A stretch of 64,000 bases of DNA from Zhengitettix transpicula (GCA_037074705.1 CM073591.1:6799087-6863086); one strand, 5' to 3'; shown: positions 51,292-62,184, counted from the first letter of the stretch. Notes: generated by a model not told the origin, from the letters alone. Made by a program: numbers and translations.

Positions 51292-53085
51292 GCAATAGTC
51301 CTCGAAGTAGGATTCGTGAACGCGTGTGCGGCCTCCGCCATTGTCCCATCCCCTTTAATTGTGACCGAGCTCCGGTCTCTTCCCTGCGTCCTTCCTATTG
51401 GGGGGTCGGACTGTAGAAGGACTTGTTGTTTGTCTTTACAGTGGAGGGTCTCTGACTATTCCTTCTTCTTCTTCTCACTATTGTTATTACCTGTTGAGGA
51501 AGATTTTAAGTTATTTTCCATGCGCAGTTCCAGACGAGTTTTATTTAATCTCACGCCGCGAGATAAAGCAACGTATTTACACTTTTAACGCGTTTATCTC
51601 TCAGAGAATATATTCTGCCCCCCCCCCGCCCCCCCCCGCCCCCCCTAGTCAACCTGTTTCCTAATTCATATTTCCTTATTAAGCAAGGAAGTTCCATTAT
51701 TTCGCGCTCTGGTGAACGTCCTTCGACGTGCTTCTACGTTGTTCTTTCCTACGACGACAACGTCACGGCACAGAGGAGGAGGAAGAAGAAGGTAATATCT
51801 CTGACTCCTTCAGAGAGTATTCGAGTCAATTATTCTTCAGGAGTATCGCTGACTCCCTCAAGGCGGCGGGAGTAACTTTTACCGTATTAGGGGTACTGTC
51901 TTAACCATAGTATGTAGATTATAAGGGTATTCCAGTGTCTTGGAGTAGAAAAGGGAAGCTAGAAAAAGAGTGAAAAAAATGGAAAGAAAAGCAAAAAAAA
52001 AACAGGAAGAAAGAGGCAGGTTGAAGAAACGACGTGAAATATCGTCTAGAAGATGATAAAAACAAAGACGTAGAGATTTACTCCAAGTAAAGAAACTAAA
52101 AAACAGGAAGAAAGAAGGAGGTTAAAGAAACGACAGTGAAATATCGGTCTAGAAGATCAGACGAAGAAAAAAAAGATGTAGAAACTAATTTGACAACGCG
52201 TAAAATAATTTTGCATTCGTTATTTAGATTATTCGGGTATTCGAATGTATTGGAGTTGAAAGGTGAGCATGAAACAGGGAAAACACGGATAGAAAAGAAA
52301 GATCGTCTAGAAGATATAAAAAAATATATAGAGACGAATTTAACACCGCGTAAAATAATTTAGCATTTATTATTTAGATTATTCGGATATTCCGGTGTCT
52401 TGCAGTAGAAAGGTGAGCAAGAAAAAGTGGGGAAAAGGGAAAGGAAAATAGAGAAAAAACAGGAAGAAGGTTAAAGAAACGACGTGAAATATCGTCAAGA
52501 AGATGATAAAAAATAAAAACACGCAGAGATTTACTCCAAGAGAAGAAAACAAAAGAAAAACAGAAACAGAGAGGCGAGAAACAAGTTAGGCTGAAAGAGA
52601 TGACGTCAAAGATCTTAGCACTTGTTACGTAGATTATTTGCATATTACATAGTCATTAAGTAGAAATGTGGGGGGGGGGGGGGGGGAAGGCAAGGTAAAG
52701 AAAGTAAAAGAAAACAGGAAGAAAGAGGCAAGTTAAAGAGAAGACGTGAAAGAATCGTCTAAAAGAGAAATAAAAAAGACGTAGAGATTTACTCCAAGTA
52801 AAGAAAATAAAAAAAACAGAAAGTATGTTAAAGAAATGACGTGAAATATCGGTTCAGAGTATCAGCAAAAAAAAGGATGTAGAGACCAATTTAACAACGC
52901 GTAAAATAATTTAGCATTTTTTATTTAGATCATTCAGGTATTCCAATGTTTTGGAGTTGAAAGGTGAGCAAGAAAGAGGGAAAGAAAAGCAAAAAAGAAA
53001 AACAAAAAAAGAGGAATAAAGACTCATGTCAAAGAAACGGGCGTGAAATATCGTCTAGAAGATGATAAAAACAAAGACGGCCTCT
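50284..53085. repeat. Giant foldback 1: inverted tandem arrays
   Basis: Left arm (50,284-51,070), pyrimidine-rich: alternating long (about 200 bp) and short (about 100 bp) units, period about 300 bp, with 'atctctacgt', 'atcttctagacgatct', 'cgtcgtttctttaa', 'ctttctactccaat' and 'aattattttacgcgttgtta'. Right arm (51,925-53,085): the same units reversed ('gaaacgacgtgaaatatcgt', 'taacaacgcgtaaaataatt'), about four unit pairs. Divergence between arms is roughly 10-20% with indels. The spacer of about 850 bp holds (AT)n and a short unassigned region. No coding content in the arms. Confidence 0.85.
51239..51289. repeat. (AT)n microsatellite in the spacer of giant foldback 1
   Basis: About 25 AT units. 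The following 51,300-51,665 has two overlapping frames of 88-90 codons with no recognisable domain and a poly-C tract. Confidence 0.9.
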
Positions 53086-53168
53086 GTAGTATTGTTGATA
53101 ACAATGGCAGGACTAGGGAGACGCAGGCAGGTCCCGCGACGTGACCTTGAGGAACTCCAGGCTGGCAA
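53085..53168 (-). pseudogene. LINE reverse-transcriptase motif-B fragment
   Basis: The minus strand reads PGVPQGHVAGPACVSLVLPL, which follows the G-V-P-Q-G-S-V-L-G-P-x-L pattern of LINE RTs. Only about 25 codons are recognisable. Sits between the two giant foldbacks. Confidence 0.5.
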
Positions 53169-53184
53169 TGTATTTGTATTTATC

Positions 53185-53215
53185 TATATATAGAGAGGGG
53201 CACTTCCGTCAGAGA
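53185..53215 (+). promoter_or_regulatory. Possible TATA/initiator pair between the giant foldbacks
   Basis: TATATATAG at 53,185 and a TCAGA initiator-like word with its A at 53,211, 26 bases on. The spacing is slightly short of the usual 28-32. Weak evidence; AT-rich surroundings make chance matches common. Confidence 0.2.
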
Positions 53216-53349
53216 TAAACCTGCTACTTTCTCAGCGTAACCGTACACACACACTCACACACACTCTGGAGGTGCAGTCCCAAGGTCGCGGTAGTGGCTG
53301 ATGGTGGGTGAAGGAGGATCTCTGCCATTAGGAAGTGCTGTTGGATTCC

Positions 53350-56090
53350 TCCTTTCAACTAGACATTAGAAAAAAAATGTCTTTAAATATAAAAAGAAGA
53401 CAAAAACTATAAAAAAAATTGGTCTTCCAAATATGTGCAGTAAGAAAAGAAAATTATAGAAATATATAAGACAAAAAACTTAAGTAGTTCCTGTAATCGG
53501 CCAATCAAGGGGAGAACATTTACAAAAAGGTCTTCAAATACAAGGAGAAAAAGAAGATCAGACATATATAAAGTCAAAAAAAAACATGAAAAATATATAA
53601 GCCAAAGCTTAATTAAAAAAATGGCAGAACATTACAAAAGATCCTCAAATATAAAAGGGAAAAAAAGATGGTAATAAATTTAGAAAGAAAAAAAGGAAAA
53701 ATGGACTTGAAATATAATAGGTTAAACAGGAAAAAAGTAAGAAATATGTAAACAGAAAATTAATAAGTTCTTATAATTTTACCTATACCAAGGCGGAAAA
53801 AACATTAGAAAATGTCTCCAAATATAAGGAGAAAAAGAAGATAAGAAATATATAAACAAAATTTAAAATACAAGAAGGATAAAAGAAACTTATGAGAATT
53901 ATATAAGCGAAAACTTAATTAGGTCTTGTAATAGGCCTATAAGGGGAAAAAAACACTGGAAAAGGGGGTATATTTATAAGGAGAAAAAAAAGATCAGAAA
54001 TATAGAAAGAAAAATTAAAGATGTCTTGAAATATATTAAGTAAAGAAAAATATTAAAAATATATAAGCCAAAGCTTAATTATAAAAAAATGGAAGAACAT
54101 TAGAAAAGGTCTTCAAATATAAAAGGGCAAAAAATATGGAAGTAGATTAGAAAAGGTCTTCAAATATAAAAGAAAAGAAGGATGGTAATAAATTTCGAAA
54201 GAAAAGTAAAAATTGAATGAAAATATAATAGGTAAAACAGGAAAAAACTAAGAAATATGTAAACAAAAAATTAATAAGTGCTTGTAATTTTACCTATACA
54301 AAGGGAGATGAAAACATTAGAAAATGTCTCCAAATATATGGAGAAAAAAGAAGATGAGAAATATATAAACAAGTTTTTTTAAAATAAAAATAGGTGTCAT
54401 GCAATATAATTAATAGGCCTAAACAATAAAAATATTATAATTATATAAGCGAAAACTTAATTAGGTCTTCTAATAGGACTATAAAAAGGGAAAAACATTA
54501 GAAAAGGTCTTGAAATATACGGAGGAGAAAAGAGAAAAATGTACAAACAAATTTTTTTATATAAAAAAAATAAGTCATTAAATAAATTAAGTAAAAAATT
54601 TGAAGAGAAGTTTGTAAACTAAAAATGTAAATAAAAAGGTTAATTAAGGGTAATAAGGGGGAAAAGAAACGTCGAAAGTGTCTGGTAATATAAGAATGAA
54701 AAGAAGAAGAGGAACACAGTCATATATATATACAGTTATTATTAATATTTTCTGTTTACATGTTTCCTATCTTTTTCCTGTTTTATCTTTTATATGTCAA
54801 GTCAATTTTTACTTTTCTTCTTACATTTATTACCATCTTTTTCCCCCTTTTATATTTGGAGACATTTTCTAATGTTCTTCCATTTTTTATAATCAAGTTT
54901 TGGTTTGTATATTTTTCATATTTTTTTTACTTAATATATTTCAAGACATTTTTAAATTTTCTTTCTTTATTTCTGATCTTCTTTTTCTCCTTATATTTGA
55001 GGACTTGATTTTACAGTGTTTTTTTCCCCCCTTACAGGCCTATTACAAGACCTAATCAAGTTTTCGCTTATATAATTCTCATATTTTACTTTTTTCCTTC
55101 TTGTTTTTTTAAATTTTGTTTATATATTTCTTATCTTCTTTTTCTCCTTATATTTGAAGACCTTTTTCTAAATGTCCTCCTCTTGATTGGCCTATTGCAG
55201 GACCTAATTAAGTTTTGTCTTATATAATAGTCATAATTTCCCTTTTTAGTTCTAGTATTTTAAATTTTTATTTTATATATATATTTCTTATCATCTTTTT
55301 TTATACTTATATTTGGAGACATTTTCTAATGTTTTCTTCCCCCCTTTTTGTATAGGTAAAATTACAAGACCTTATTAATTTTCTGTTTACATGTTTCTTA
55401 CTTTGTTTCCTGTTTTACCTTTTATATTTCAAGTACATTTTTACTTTTCTTTGTATATTTATTACCATCTTTTTTTTCCTTTTATATTTGAAGACCTTTT
55501 CTAATGTTCTTGCCTTTTTATTATTAAGGTTTGGCTTGTATATTTTTCATGTTCTTTTTACTTAATATATTTCAAGTCATTTTTAAATTTTGTTTATATA
55601 TTTCTGATATTTTTTTTCTCCTTATATTTGAGGACCCCCTTTTCCAGTGTTTTCTCCCCCTTACAGGCCTATTACAAGACCTAATTAAGTTTTGGCTTAT
55701 ATAATACTCATAATTTCCTTTTTTTATTTCTCATATTACTAGAAACATTTTGAATTTTGTTTATATATTTTTTCTCCTCATATTTGAAGAGCTTTTCTAA
55801 TCTTCTTCCATGTTTTTTCCTTTTACATTTGAAGACCTTTTCTAATCTTCTTTCCATTTTTATAATTAAGTTTTGGCTTATATATTTTTCAGATGTTTTC
55901 AGTTCTTATATTTCAAAAAACATTTTAAATTTTGTTTGTACATTTTTCTCTTTTTCCCTCCTTATAATTCAAGACCTTTTATAATGTTTTTCCCTTTTTA
56001 CAGGCCTATTACAAGACCTAATTAACTTTTGTCTTATATAATACTCATAATTTACTTTTTTTTTAACTTCTTATATTTCCACAAAATTTA
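53350..56090. repeat. Giant foldback 2: purine-rich arm facing its pyrimidine-rich complement
   Basis: Left arm (53,350 to about 54,650) repeats 'ggtcttgtaataggcctata', 'ggagaaaaagaaga', 'gtcttgaaatatattaagta', 'atataagccaaagcttaatt' and 'gaacattagaaaaggtcttc'. Right arm (54,740-56,090) carries the reverse: 'aggcctattacaagacctaa', 'tttggcttatata', 'acttaatatatttcaag', 'ttgaagaccttttctaatgt'. The best continuous pairing joins about 53,650-54,275 to 54,740-55,330, leaving a loop of about 460 bp. Frames in the right arm are Phe/Leu-rich by composition only. Confidence 0.85.
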
Positions 56091-56200
56091 TTTTCATTAC
56101 ATCGATTATGATTTGGGGTGATTTTTATAACAATAATAAAAAAAAATTGTATGTAAATTGTTTCCTCCACCTGATGAAGTCCTGGATGTTTTCATTTCAG

Positions 56201-56260
56201 TTGTTTGTAAATGATTTCAGACTGATTCGGCAGTGTTGCCACACTTATACTGAGGGCCAG
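56201..56260 (+). other. Candidate 60-bp micro-exon
   Basis: 'gttttcatttcag' precedes and 'gggccag|gtaaat' ends a segment of exactly 20 codons reading LFVNDFRLIRQCCHTYTEGQ. The frame is open on both sides of the interval (85 codons in all). No partner exon is recognised. Splice-like pairs this close arise by chance in AT-rich DNA. Confidence 0.2.
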
Positions 56261-56402
56261 GTAAATATTATTGTTGTTGTTGTCCAGCTTGAGCTGTTCC
56301 CATCCAAGGACGTCGACGTTGTCCTGTTATCACCTCAACACTCAACTTCTTCACTCTCGGGCTGATACAGTTTCATGTTACATAAATTCCTCTGGATGAA
56401 GC

Positions 56403-56627
56403 CAATGCCCGACCTACCCGATGCAGGTTTTTCTAGCGTTTTCCCTGCATTCATTTAGGCGAATGCCGGGTAGGATCCTTAAACCATAGCCCGGGGGCCC
56501 CTACTTAACCCTTGGCTACCTTCCTCTTCCCTTCCGCATCCCCCCTTTCAAATCCCTTTCCTATGCTATTAAAGGGGAGTTGCGACCATGTGGATTACCC
56601 TCATGTAGCCTGTTGCCCTAAAAAAAA
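56403..56627 (+). mobile_element. Retroposon family A, copy A13 (5'-truncated)
   Basis: From 'aatgcccgacctacccgatg' to 'gtagcctgttgccctaaaaa'; an A-tail of nine follows. Confidence 0.75.
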
Positions 56628-56859
56628 AGGCTGGTCGCCCTGTTACCCCACTCACATCAGCACCTTTGTTCTTCTCCCCTTGTTCTTGCACCATCAATAC
56701 GAGGCGCCTACATTTCTTTCTTGAGTGTTCCTTTTTTTTTCAACCAAAGGGTATTTTTCCTTGTGGTGCCTTATTTCACCGCCTTTCTCGTCTGTTGGTT
56801 TAGCCTTTTCTTTAATTTTTTTTATTCTGGATTAATTTTGTTCAGTTGAGTGTCGCGTT

Positions 56860-57130
56860 TCTTTTTGTCTTGGGGTAGATTACGCTTCCCTGTGGAACAC
56901 CAGATCTCTTCCTCCATCCTGTGTCGTCCCAGTGCATGTTTCTCTGCTCCTTCTTCCCCGGCGACAAGCTGATATCCGTCCTTATCCTTGTCGGCCCCGA
57001 GAACGCAACCTTGAGGCACTTTTCCCTGCTCCCCGATTCAGTTTTACTTTGGATTTTGTTTCTTCGTTGACTTCCTAAATAAGGCCAATGGTGGTTTTTG
57101 TTGAAGACGGCGCGGGAGGCTTCCTTGAGG
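56860..57130 (-). pseudogene. LINE reverse-transcriptase remnant with two motif-B-like boxes
   Basis: On the minus strand, in order: EASRAVFNKNHHW (resembling the S-K-A-F-D-x-V-x-H box), YLGSQRRNKIQSKTESGSRE, then in a shifted frame K-V-P-Q-G-C-V-L-G. Further on comes R-S-G-V-P-Q-G-S-V-I. The catalytic Asp of motif A is not seen and frames change, so it is dead. Two V-P-Q-G boxes about 115 bp apart suggest either a duplication or two joined fragments. Confidence 0.55.
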
Positions 57131-57671
57131 GACTTCCCTCTGTGTGCTGTTACAATGGCAGGCGGCGGACGTGACGTCACAGGGGAATGTAGCCTTTCAC
57201 CGGAATGCCACGACGTGGTATTTAGTGACAGTAACGCTAATAATAACAATAATAACAGAATGCAACACGCCACGGAGTTGCGTGAGACATGCATCAACAC
57301 ACACACAAGGTGTTACGTCACACCCCAAGGGCAACGGGAGGGGGAACTTACGGTGCAACTTCGTCGCAAGTAGAAACGGAAACACACTTGAGGGAACGGC
57401 AAAGAGAACGACAGGGTTGCAAATACAAACCTTGAGCGACACTAAACAGGCGTTTCTTTTATTCCTTTATATTTCAAGGTCTTTTTAATCACGAATCCCC
57501 CCATTGTGGTCGTCGCTGATCATTCAGTCTGCCCAAAGAGGTTTCATTTCAGATTCAAAGTCTTTGTACTATGAGTCACACTTAGAAGACAACGAAAAGA
57601 AACTCTTGACTCTGAAAAGTTGAGCAAAGTCGTAAGAGTCACAGGATCTCTTGGTACAAGCCTCAGATAGT
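57131..57671. other. Intergenic, no gene recognised
   Basis: Overlapping frames of 81-114 codons on both strands (57,098-57,488) show no recognisable domain. Confidence 0.35.
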
Positions 57672-58186
57672 TTTTTTTAGGGCAACAGGCTACACGAGGG
57701 TAATCCACATGGTGGCAACTTCCCTTTAATAGCATAGGAAGGGATTTGAAAGGGGGGATGCGGAAGGGTAGAGGAAGGTAGCCAAAGGGTTAACTAAAGG
57801 CCCCCGGGCTATATTTTAAGGATCCTACCCGGCATTCGCCTAAAGAAATGCAGGGAAAACCCTAGAAAAACCTGCATTAGGTAGGTCGGGCTTTGGGTAC
57901 TTGTCCCATGCCCTTCCGATAGCGGGAGAAGAGTTTGCTGTGGGGACGCAGCATTCCCTTCTCCGTGCCCTCGACCAGTTTAGGAGGCAGCTGGCCGACT
58001 GTTCCAATGGGAACAGAAAACAACTCTTATCGTATGCCCTAAGGTCTGTGACCCCGGAACATTCACCTCTCAGAACAGACCTCGGCTTGTGGGAACCTTA
58101 GTTCAAAAACGGAGAGAGGAGGAGGCATCCCCAAAGGCAGCCCCCTCGCATCTCTCCTACAAGGTTCTGCCTGCGAGAGAATAGCC
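57672..58186 (-). mobile_element. Retroposon family A, copy A14 (full-length reference)
   Basis: Runs on the minus strand from 'gagggctattctctcgcagg' to 'gttgccctaaaaaaaac'. With A8 it defines the length of the family (about 515 bp). Confidence 0.8.
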
Positions 58187-58750
58187 CTCACACGCGTTGG
58201 TTGTTAGGTGGTTATTTTGCTGCGTATAAAAGACTTATTAAACCGCAGTGTTGAACAGTGCGGGCGCTAGGAAGCGCTCGAGGGTCAACTAGAAAGAGAA
58301 CTACAGAATTCTATTTCTGCGAGCGACCGCTGGTAGGAACAAGCGAAGGCTGACTGGGATTGCGACGTCGCTGCCGTGTAATTACGACGTCGCTGCAGCA
58401 ACGTCGCAATTTCCTCTCCTCCCCGCCCCCCAACCCCCCAGAGACGCTATTTATAGGTAAAACCTCGTCTCGGGCTCCGTATTTATTATTTTCAGCGCAA
58501 TTATAAAATTCCCCCTCACGCTCCCAGCAACGCGACGCCACTGGAGAAGATAAAAAGAACGCTCAAATTCAAATTAAGAGGGAGTGTTTTCGAGAACTAC
58601 TAACCCACCCTCTCTGTTCGTGCCGTCTACAACGTTGCCAACATGTGCTCGACATTGTTGTGAGCTGCAAGTGTACGAGATGTGAGGAAACAAAATAATT
58701 AATGTCTGACTGTGAAGCATTTGTCGTGGCCTGGAGACGCGACCAGACGC
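58187..58750. other. Intergenic, no gene recognised
   Basis: GC-rich at 58,310-58,450 with a repeated 'acgacgtcgctgc' word. Short minus-strand frames lack recognisable domains. Confidence 0.35.
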
Positions 58751-59260
58751 TCACAGCGGCCATTTTATCTCCCCCACCCCCCTCCCCACCCCACCCCCTC
58801 CACCATTACTGAAAAACACAAATTTACCGATTCGAAAGGCCTCGGGGGAGGGAAAACCACGGAATTTTGCTCCTCTTTTGCAGTTTTCCGCTGATAGCTG
58901 AAGAATGAAGCGTTCTAGAGAAAATAATGTCCAGTGATGAATTGTAGAGGATAAAATTCTGCACGTGATGGTGGACTCGAGGACGGAATCAGGTCCAAGG
59001 AAGTGGGAGAAATCCTGCGTCAAAGTCACGACATTTCCCTAAGAGAATGCAGCTTGTCGTATTTCTAGTGCTGATATCTGCAAAATGGCCGCCAGTGACG
59101 TCATCAGTCACGGAGTAAAGGTCGTGGAAGAATTAAATTGTCTTTGCAACGAATGATCTGGTTTTAAAAAAATCCGTTCAAAATGGCCGCAGATACACGC
59201 ATGTTGCTGTCTGCACACACGGGGCTGATGTCATGGCGCCCTTCAGTGACGCAACAGGGA
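58751..59260 (-). repeat. Dispersed repeat family C, copy 2
   Basis: Inverted match to 17,270-17,770. On the minus strand the frame MTLTQDFSHFLGPDSVLEST is preserved again for about 50 codons, then diverges (KRGAKFRGF versus KRGVNISWT). Confidence 0.65.
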
Positions 59261-59506
59261 GTCCCACATCCATAGAATGGGACTGTCAGACGTTGCCACG
59301 TCGTCGTCGTCAATGAAGATTTAAATGACAACAACCCCCCTCCCCCCTGTTACTGCAAACTGCGTGCGGCATGGCGACACCAACTCTCAATTTAGGTCAA
59401 GTCAGTCCTGTCCGTATTAATTTGGCAATGTAACGTCACCCTCAGTTACTTGCATAATAATAATAATAAATAAACCTCTTGACCGACTGTACTTTTCCCC
59501 AAGAAT

Positions 59507-59629
59507 GCTGCGTCCCCACAGCAAACTCTTCTCCCGCCATCCAGGGAAGGGCGTGGGACAAGTACCCAATGCCCGACCTACCTGATGCAGGTTTTTATAG
59601 GGTTTTCCCTGCATTACTTTTAGGTGAAT
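59507..59629 (+). mobile_element. Retroposon family A, copy A15 (fragment)
   Basis: 'ctgcgtccccacagcaaact' to 'cattacttttaggtgaat', where the CT/TA microsatellite begins. Confidence 0.7.
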
Positions 59630-59958
59630 CTCTATATATATATCTCTCTCTAGATATCTCTCTCTATCTCTCTCTCTATATATCTCTCTATATATCTCTC
59701 TCTACCTCTCTCGATCTCTCTCTGTCTCTATATATCTCTCTCTACCTCTCCCGATCTCTCTCTGTCTCTATATCTCTCTCTATCTCTCTCTATATATCTC
59801 TCTATCTCCCTCTATCTCTCTATCTATCTCTATATATCTATCTCTCTATATATCTCTCTATCTCTCTATATATCTCTCTATCTCTCTATATATATCTCTC
59901 TATCTCTCTCGATCTCTCTCTGTCTCTATATCTCTCTCTATATATATATCTCTCTAGA

Positions 59959-60015
<57 letters not shown>

Positions 60016-60055
60016 CTCTGTGTCTCTCACACTCTCTCTCTGTGTGTGTGTGTGT
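59630..60055. repeat. Compound (TCTCTCTATATATC)n microsatellite
   Basis: About 420 bp of CT and AT tracts in irregular order, ending in (GT)n. The long open frame across it (Leu/Ser/Tyr-Ile repeats) is a product of simple sequence. Confidence 0.92.
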
Positions 60056-60087
60056 TTCACCGTAGACGGAAATTGATAAATGGAAGT

Positions 60088-60297
60088 GTAATGCCCAACC
60101 TACATGATGCAGGTTTTTCTACGGTTTGTCCTGCATCACTTTTAGGTGAATTCCACGGGGGTAGGATCCTTAAACCATAGCGCGGGGGCCCCTAGTTAAC
60201 CCTTGGCTGCCTTCCTCTACCCTTCCACATCCCCCCCTTTCAAATCCCTTCCTATGCTATATGCCACCATGGATTACCCTCATGTAGCCCGTCTAAA
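60088..60297 (+). mobile_element. Retroposon family A, copy A16
   Basis: 'aatgcccaacctacatgatg' to 'catgtagcccgtctaaacc'. Its 3' part is shared with the inverted partner at about 62,095-62,184. Confidence 0.7.
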
Positions 60298-60652
60298 CCT
60301 TCTTCTTCTTCTTCTTCCTACGTACAAGGATGTTAGAGGGAGACGGACACGTGGACAAGGGTGAGGGGAAGAAAATTGCTTCGTCCCCACAGCAAACCCG
60401 TCTCCGGCCATCCAGGGAAGGGCGTGGGACGAGTAGCAAGAGCCCCGACCTACCTGATGCAGGTCTTTTAGGGTTTGTCGCATTCAGGCGAATTGCCCCG
60501 GGGTAGGACCCTTAAACCATAGCCCGGGGGCACCTACTTAACCCTTGGCTACCTTCCACCACCCTTCCGCATCCCCCCTTTCAAATCCCTTCCTATGCTA
60601 TTAAAGGGGAGTTGCCACCACGTGGATTACCCTCATGCAGGATGTTACCCTA
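60220..60652 (+). repeat. Left arm of inverted repeat of about 415 bp (family A copies A16/A17)
   Basis: Includes the junction 'gtagcccgtctaaacc', a (CTT)n run and 'ggagacggacacgtggacaa', which are not in other family A copies, then A17 to 'ttaccctaaaac'. Reversed in 61,769-62,184. Confidence 0.8.
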
Positions 60653-61031
60653 AAACAAAAAAATAATAGTTTCCCCCAAAGATTAAACAATATTTAACAC
60701 CAGATTATTTAATTAGAAGAACGTTAAAGCAGTTTGTAAACAAGGCGAACAGAAAACAAAATGGTCGCCGATTCCCTAGTATTGATTTTTAGAAGAAGAA
60801 AAGGAAGAAATAACACGTGCCGGGGAAGTAATTTACTGTTCAACCCCTGTCTGTACTTTTGCGTACGTAAAGGAACGTCGTCGTCGCTGCGGTAAAAAAA
60901 AAGATATTTCGCCCGGCCGCCATTTTGCATGTCACGCTTTACGGACCACTCATAACCTAAATATATATATATTCGAAACGTATGGTTTAAAATAGAAAGT
61001 ATTGTTTACTAGTTGATGAAATATCACAGAC

Positions 61032-61080
<49 letters not shown>

Positions 61081-61245
61081 ACGACATTTCTCCTACAGAG
61101 CAGAGCAGATGATTTAGATTTATCGTGTAACTGTACCAAAAAAACGTACCAAATTAATATAATAAACTGACAACCAAACGGTTAATTCGGATATTTAGGT
61201 TAGGTTAGACCTGAAGAAGGTGCAAATAGGTATCGAAACGCCGAT

Positions 61246-61282
<37 letters not shown>

Positions 61283-61768
61283 TAATAGTGTCCGTATGAG
61301 GTCGCCAGTTGTTTTATTGATTCAAAAATTGAAACCTTATAATCTGTATTTTATTTTTGGCAGACTCAGCTGCTGTCGGTGTGGAGGAACGTCCCACGTG
61401 TGTGTGTGGTCAGAGTCAATCAACGCTACGACCGCGAAGTAGGACGAGGTCGTCGCAGTGATGTTTGTTTGTTTATTTTATCATCTACTGTCTTTGTCCT
61501 TTCTCTATCCTCGACGGTGAGGGGGAGGGGAAGGGGAAGGGGGGGGAAACTGAAACAAGTGGTGGAACGAAGCCAAAGAGAGCAGTGAAAATCGAGGGGG
61601 CGGGGGGGTTGGGGGGGTGAGAGACGCTATTACGAGTCCCATGACTTATATTCGGCTTTGGGTGCATCTGCTGCACCTTTCCTCCTCGTCCTCGATGACG
61701 TCTGTGGCGACACCAAGGTCTCAGTATCAAAGGGGCGTCGATGTTAACTGCCTTACAGGAGCGTCAAC
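60653..61768. other. Loop of the 60/62-kb inverted repeat; AT microsatellites, no gene recognised
   Basis: Contains (AT)n at about 61,037-61,077 and 61,248-61,279, a 'gacctgaagaaggtgc..gaaacg' Penelope-type end word at 61,215, and 2.5 copies of TTAGG at 61,196. Short frames lack recognisable domains. Confidence 0.45.
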
Positions 61769-62184
61769 TACGATGGTGGCAACTCCCCTTTAATAGCATA
61801 GGAAGGGATTTGAATGGGGGAATGCGGAAGGGTAGAGGAAGGTAGCCAAGGGTTAACTAGCCCCCCCCCCGGGCTATGGTTTAAGGATCCTACCCCGGGG
61901 CAATTCTCCTGAATGCGACAACCCCTAGAAGACCTGCATGAGGTAGGTCGGGGCTCTTGCTACTCGTCCCACGCCCTTCCCTGAATGGCCGGAGACGGGT
62001 TTGCTGTGGGGACGCAGCAATTTTCTTCCTCTCATCCTTGTCCACGTGTCCGTCTCCCTCTAACACCCTTGTAAGTAGAAAGAAGAAGAAGGTTTAGACG
62101 GGCTACATGAGGCGAATTCGCATGATGACAACTGCCCTTTAATAGCATAGGAAGGGATTTGAATGGGGGAATGCGGAAGGGTAG
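61769..62184 (-). repeat. Right arm of inverted repeat of about 415 bp (family A copies A18/A19)
   Basis: Reverse complement of the left arm, with the same private junction ('ttgtccacgtgtccgtctcc', 'ggtttagacgggctacatga'). Confidence 0.8.

Noticed and set aside
51316..51664. Two overlapping 88-90-codon frames in the foldback 1 spacer as a gene
   Set aside because: No domain, no promoter, end in poly-C; overlapping frames suggest chance.
54678..56090. Membrane-protein genes from Phe/Leu-rich frames in the right arm of giant foldback 2
   Set aside because: The arm is T-rich by composition, the frames are short and change between units, and the complementary arm has no equivalent.
59479..60180. 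233-codon open frame over the CT/AT microsatellite
   Set aside because: It is Leu/Ser/Tyr/Ile simple repeat translated from (TCTCTATA)n, joined to two family A fragments.
61190..61215. Telomeric (TTAGG)n as an interstitial telomere
   Set aside because: Only about two and a half units ('ttaggttaggtt'); too short to mean anything.
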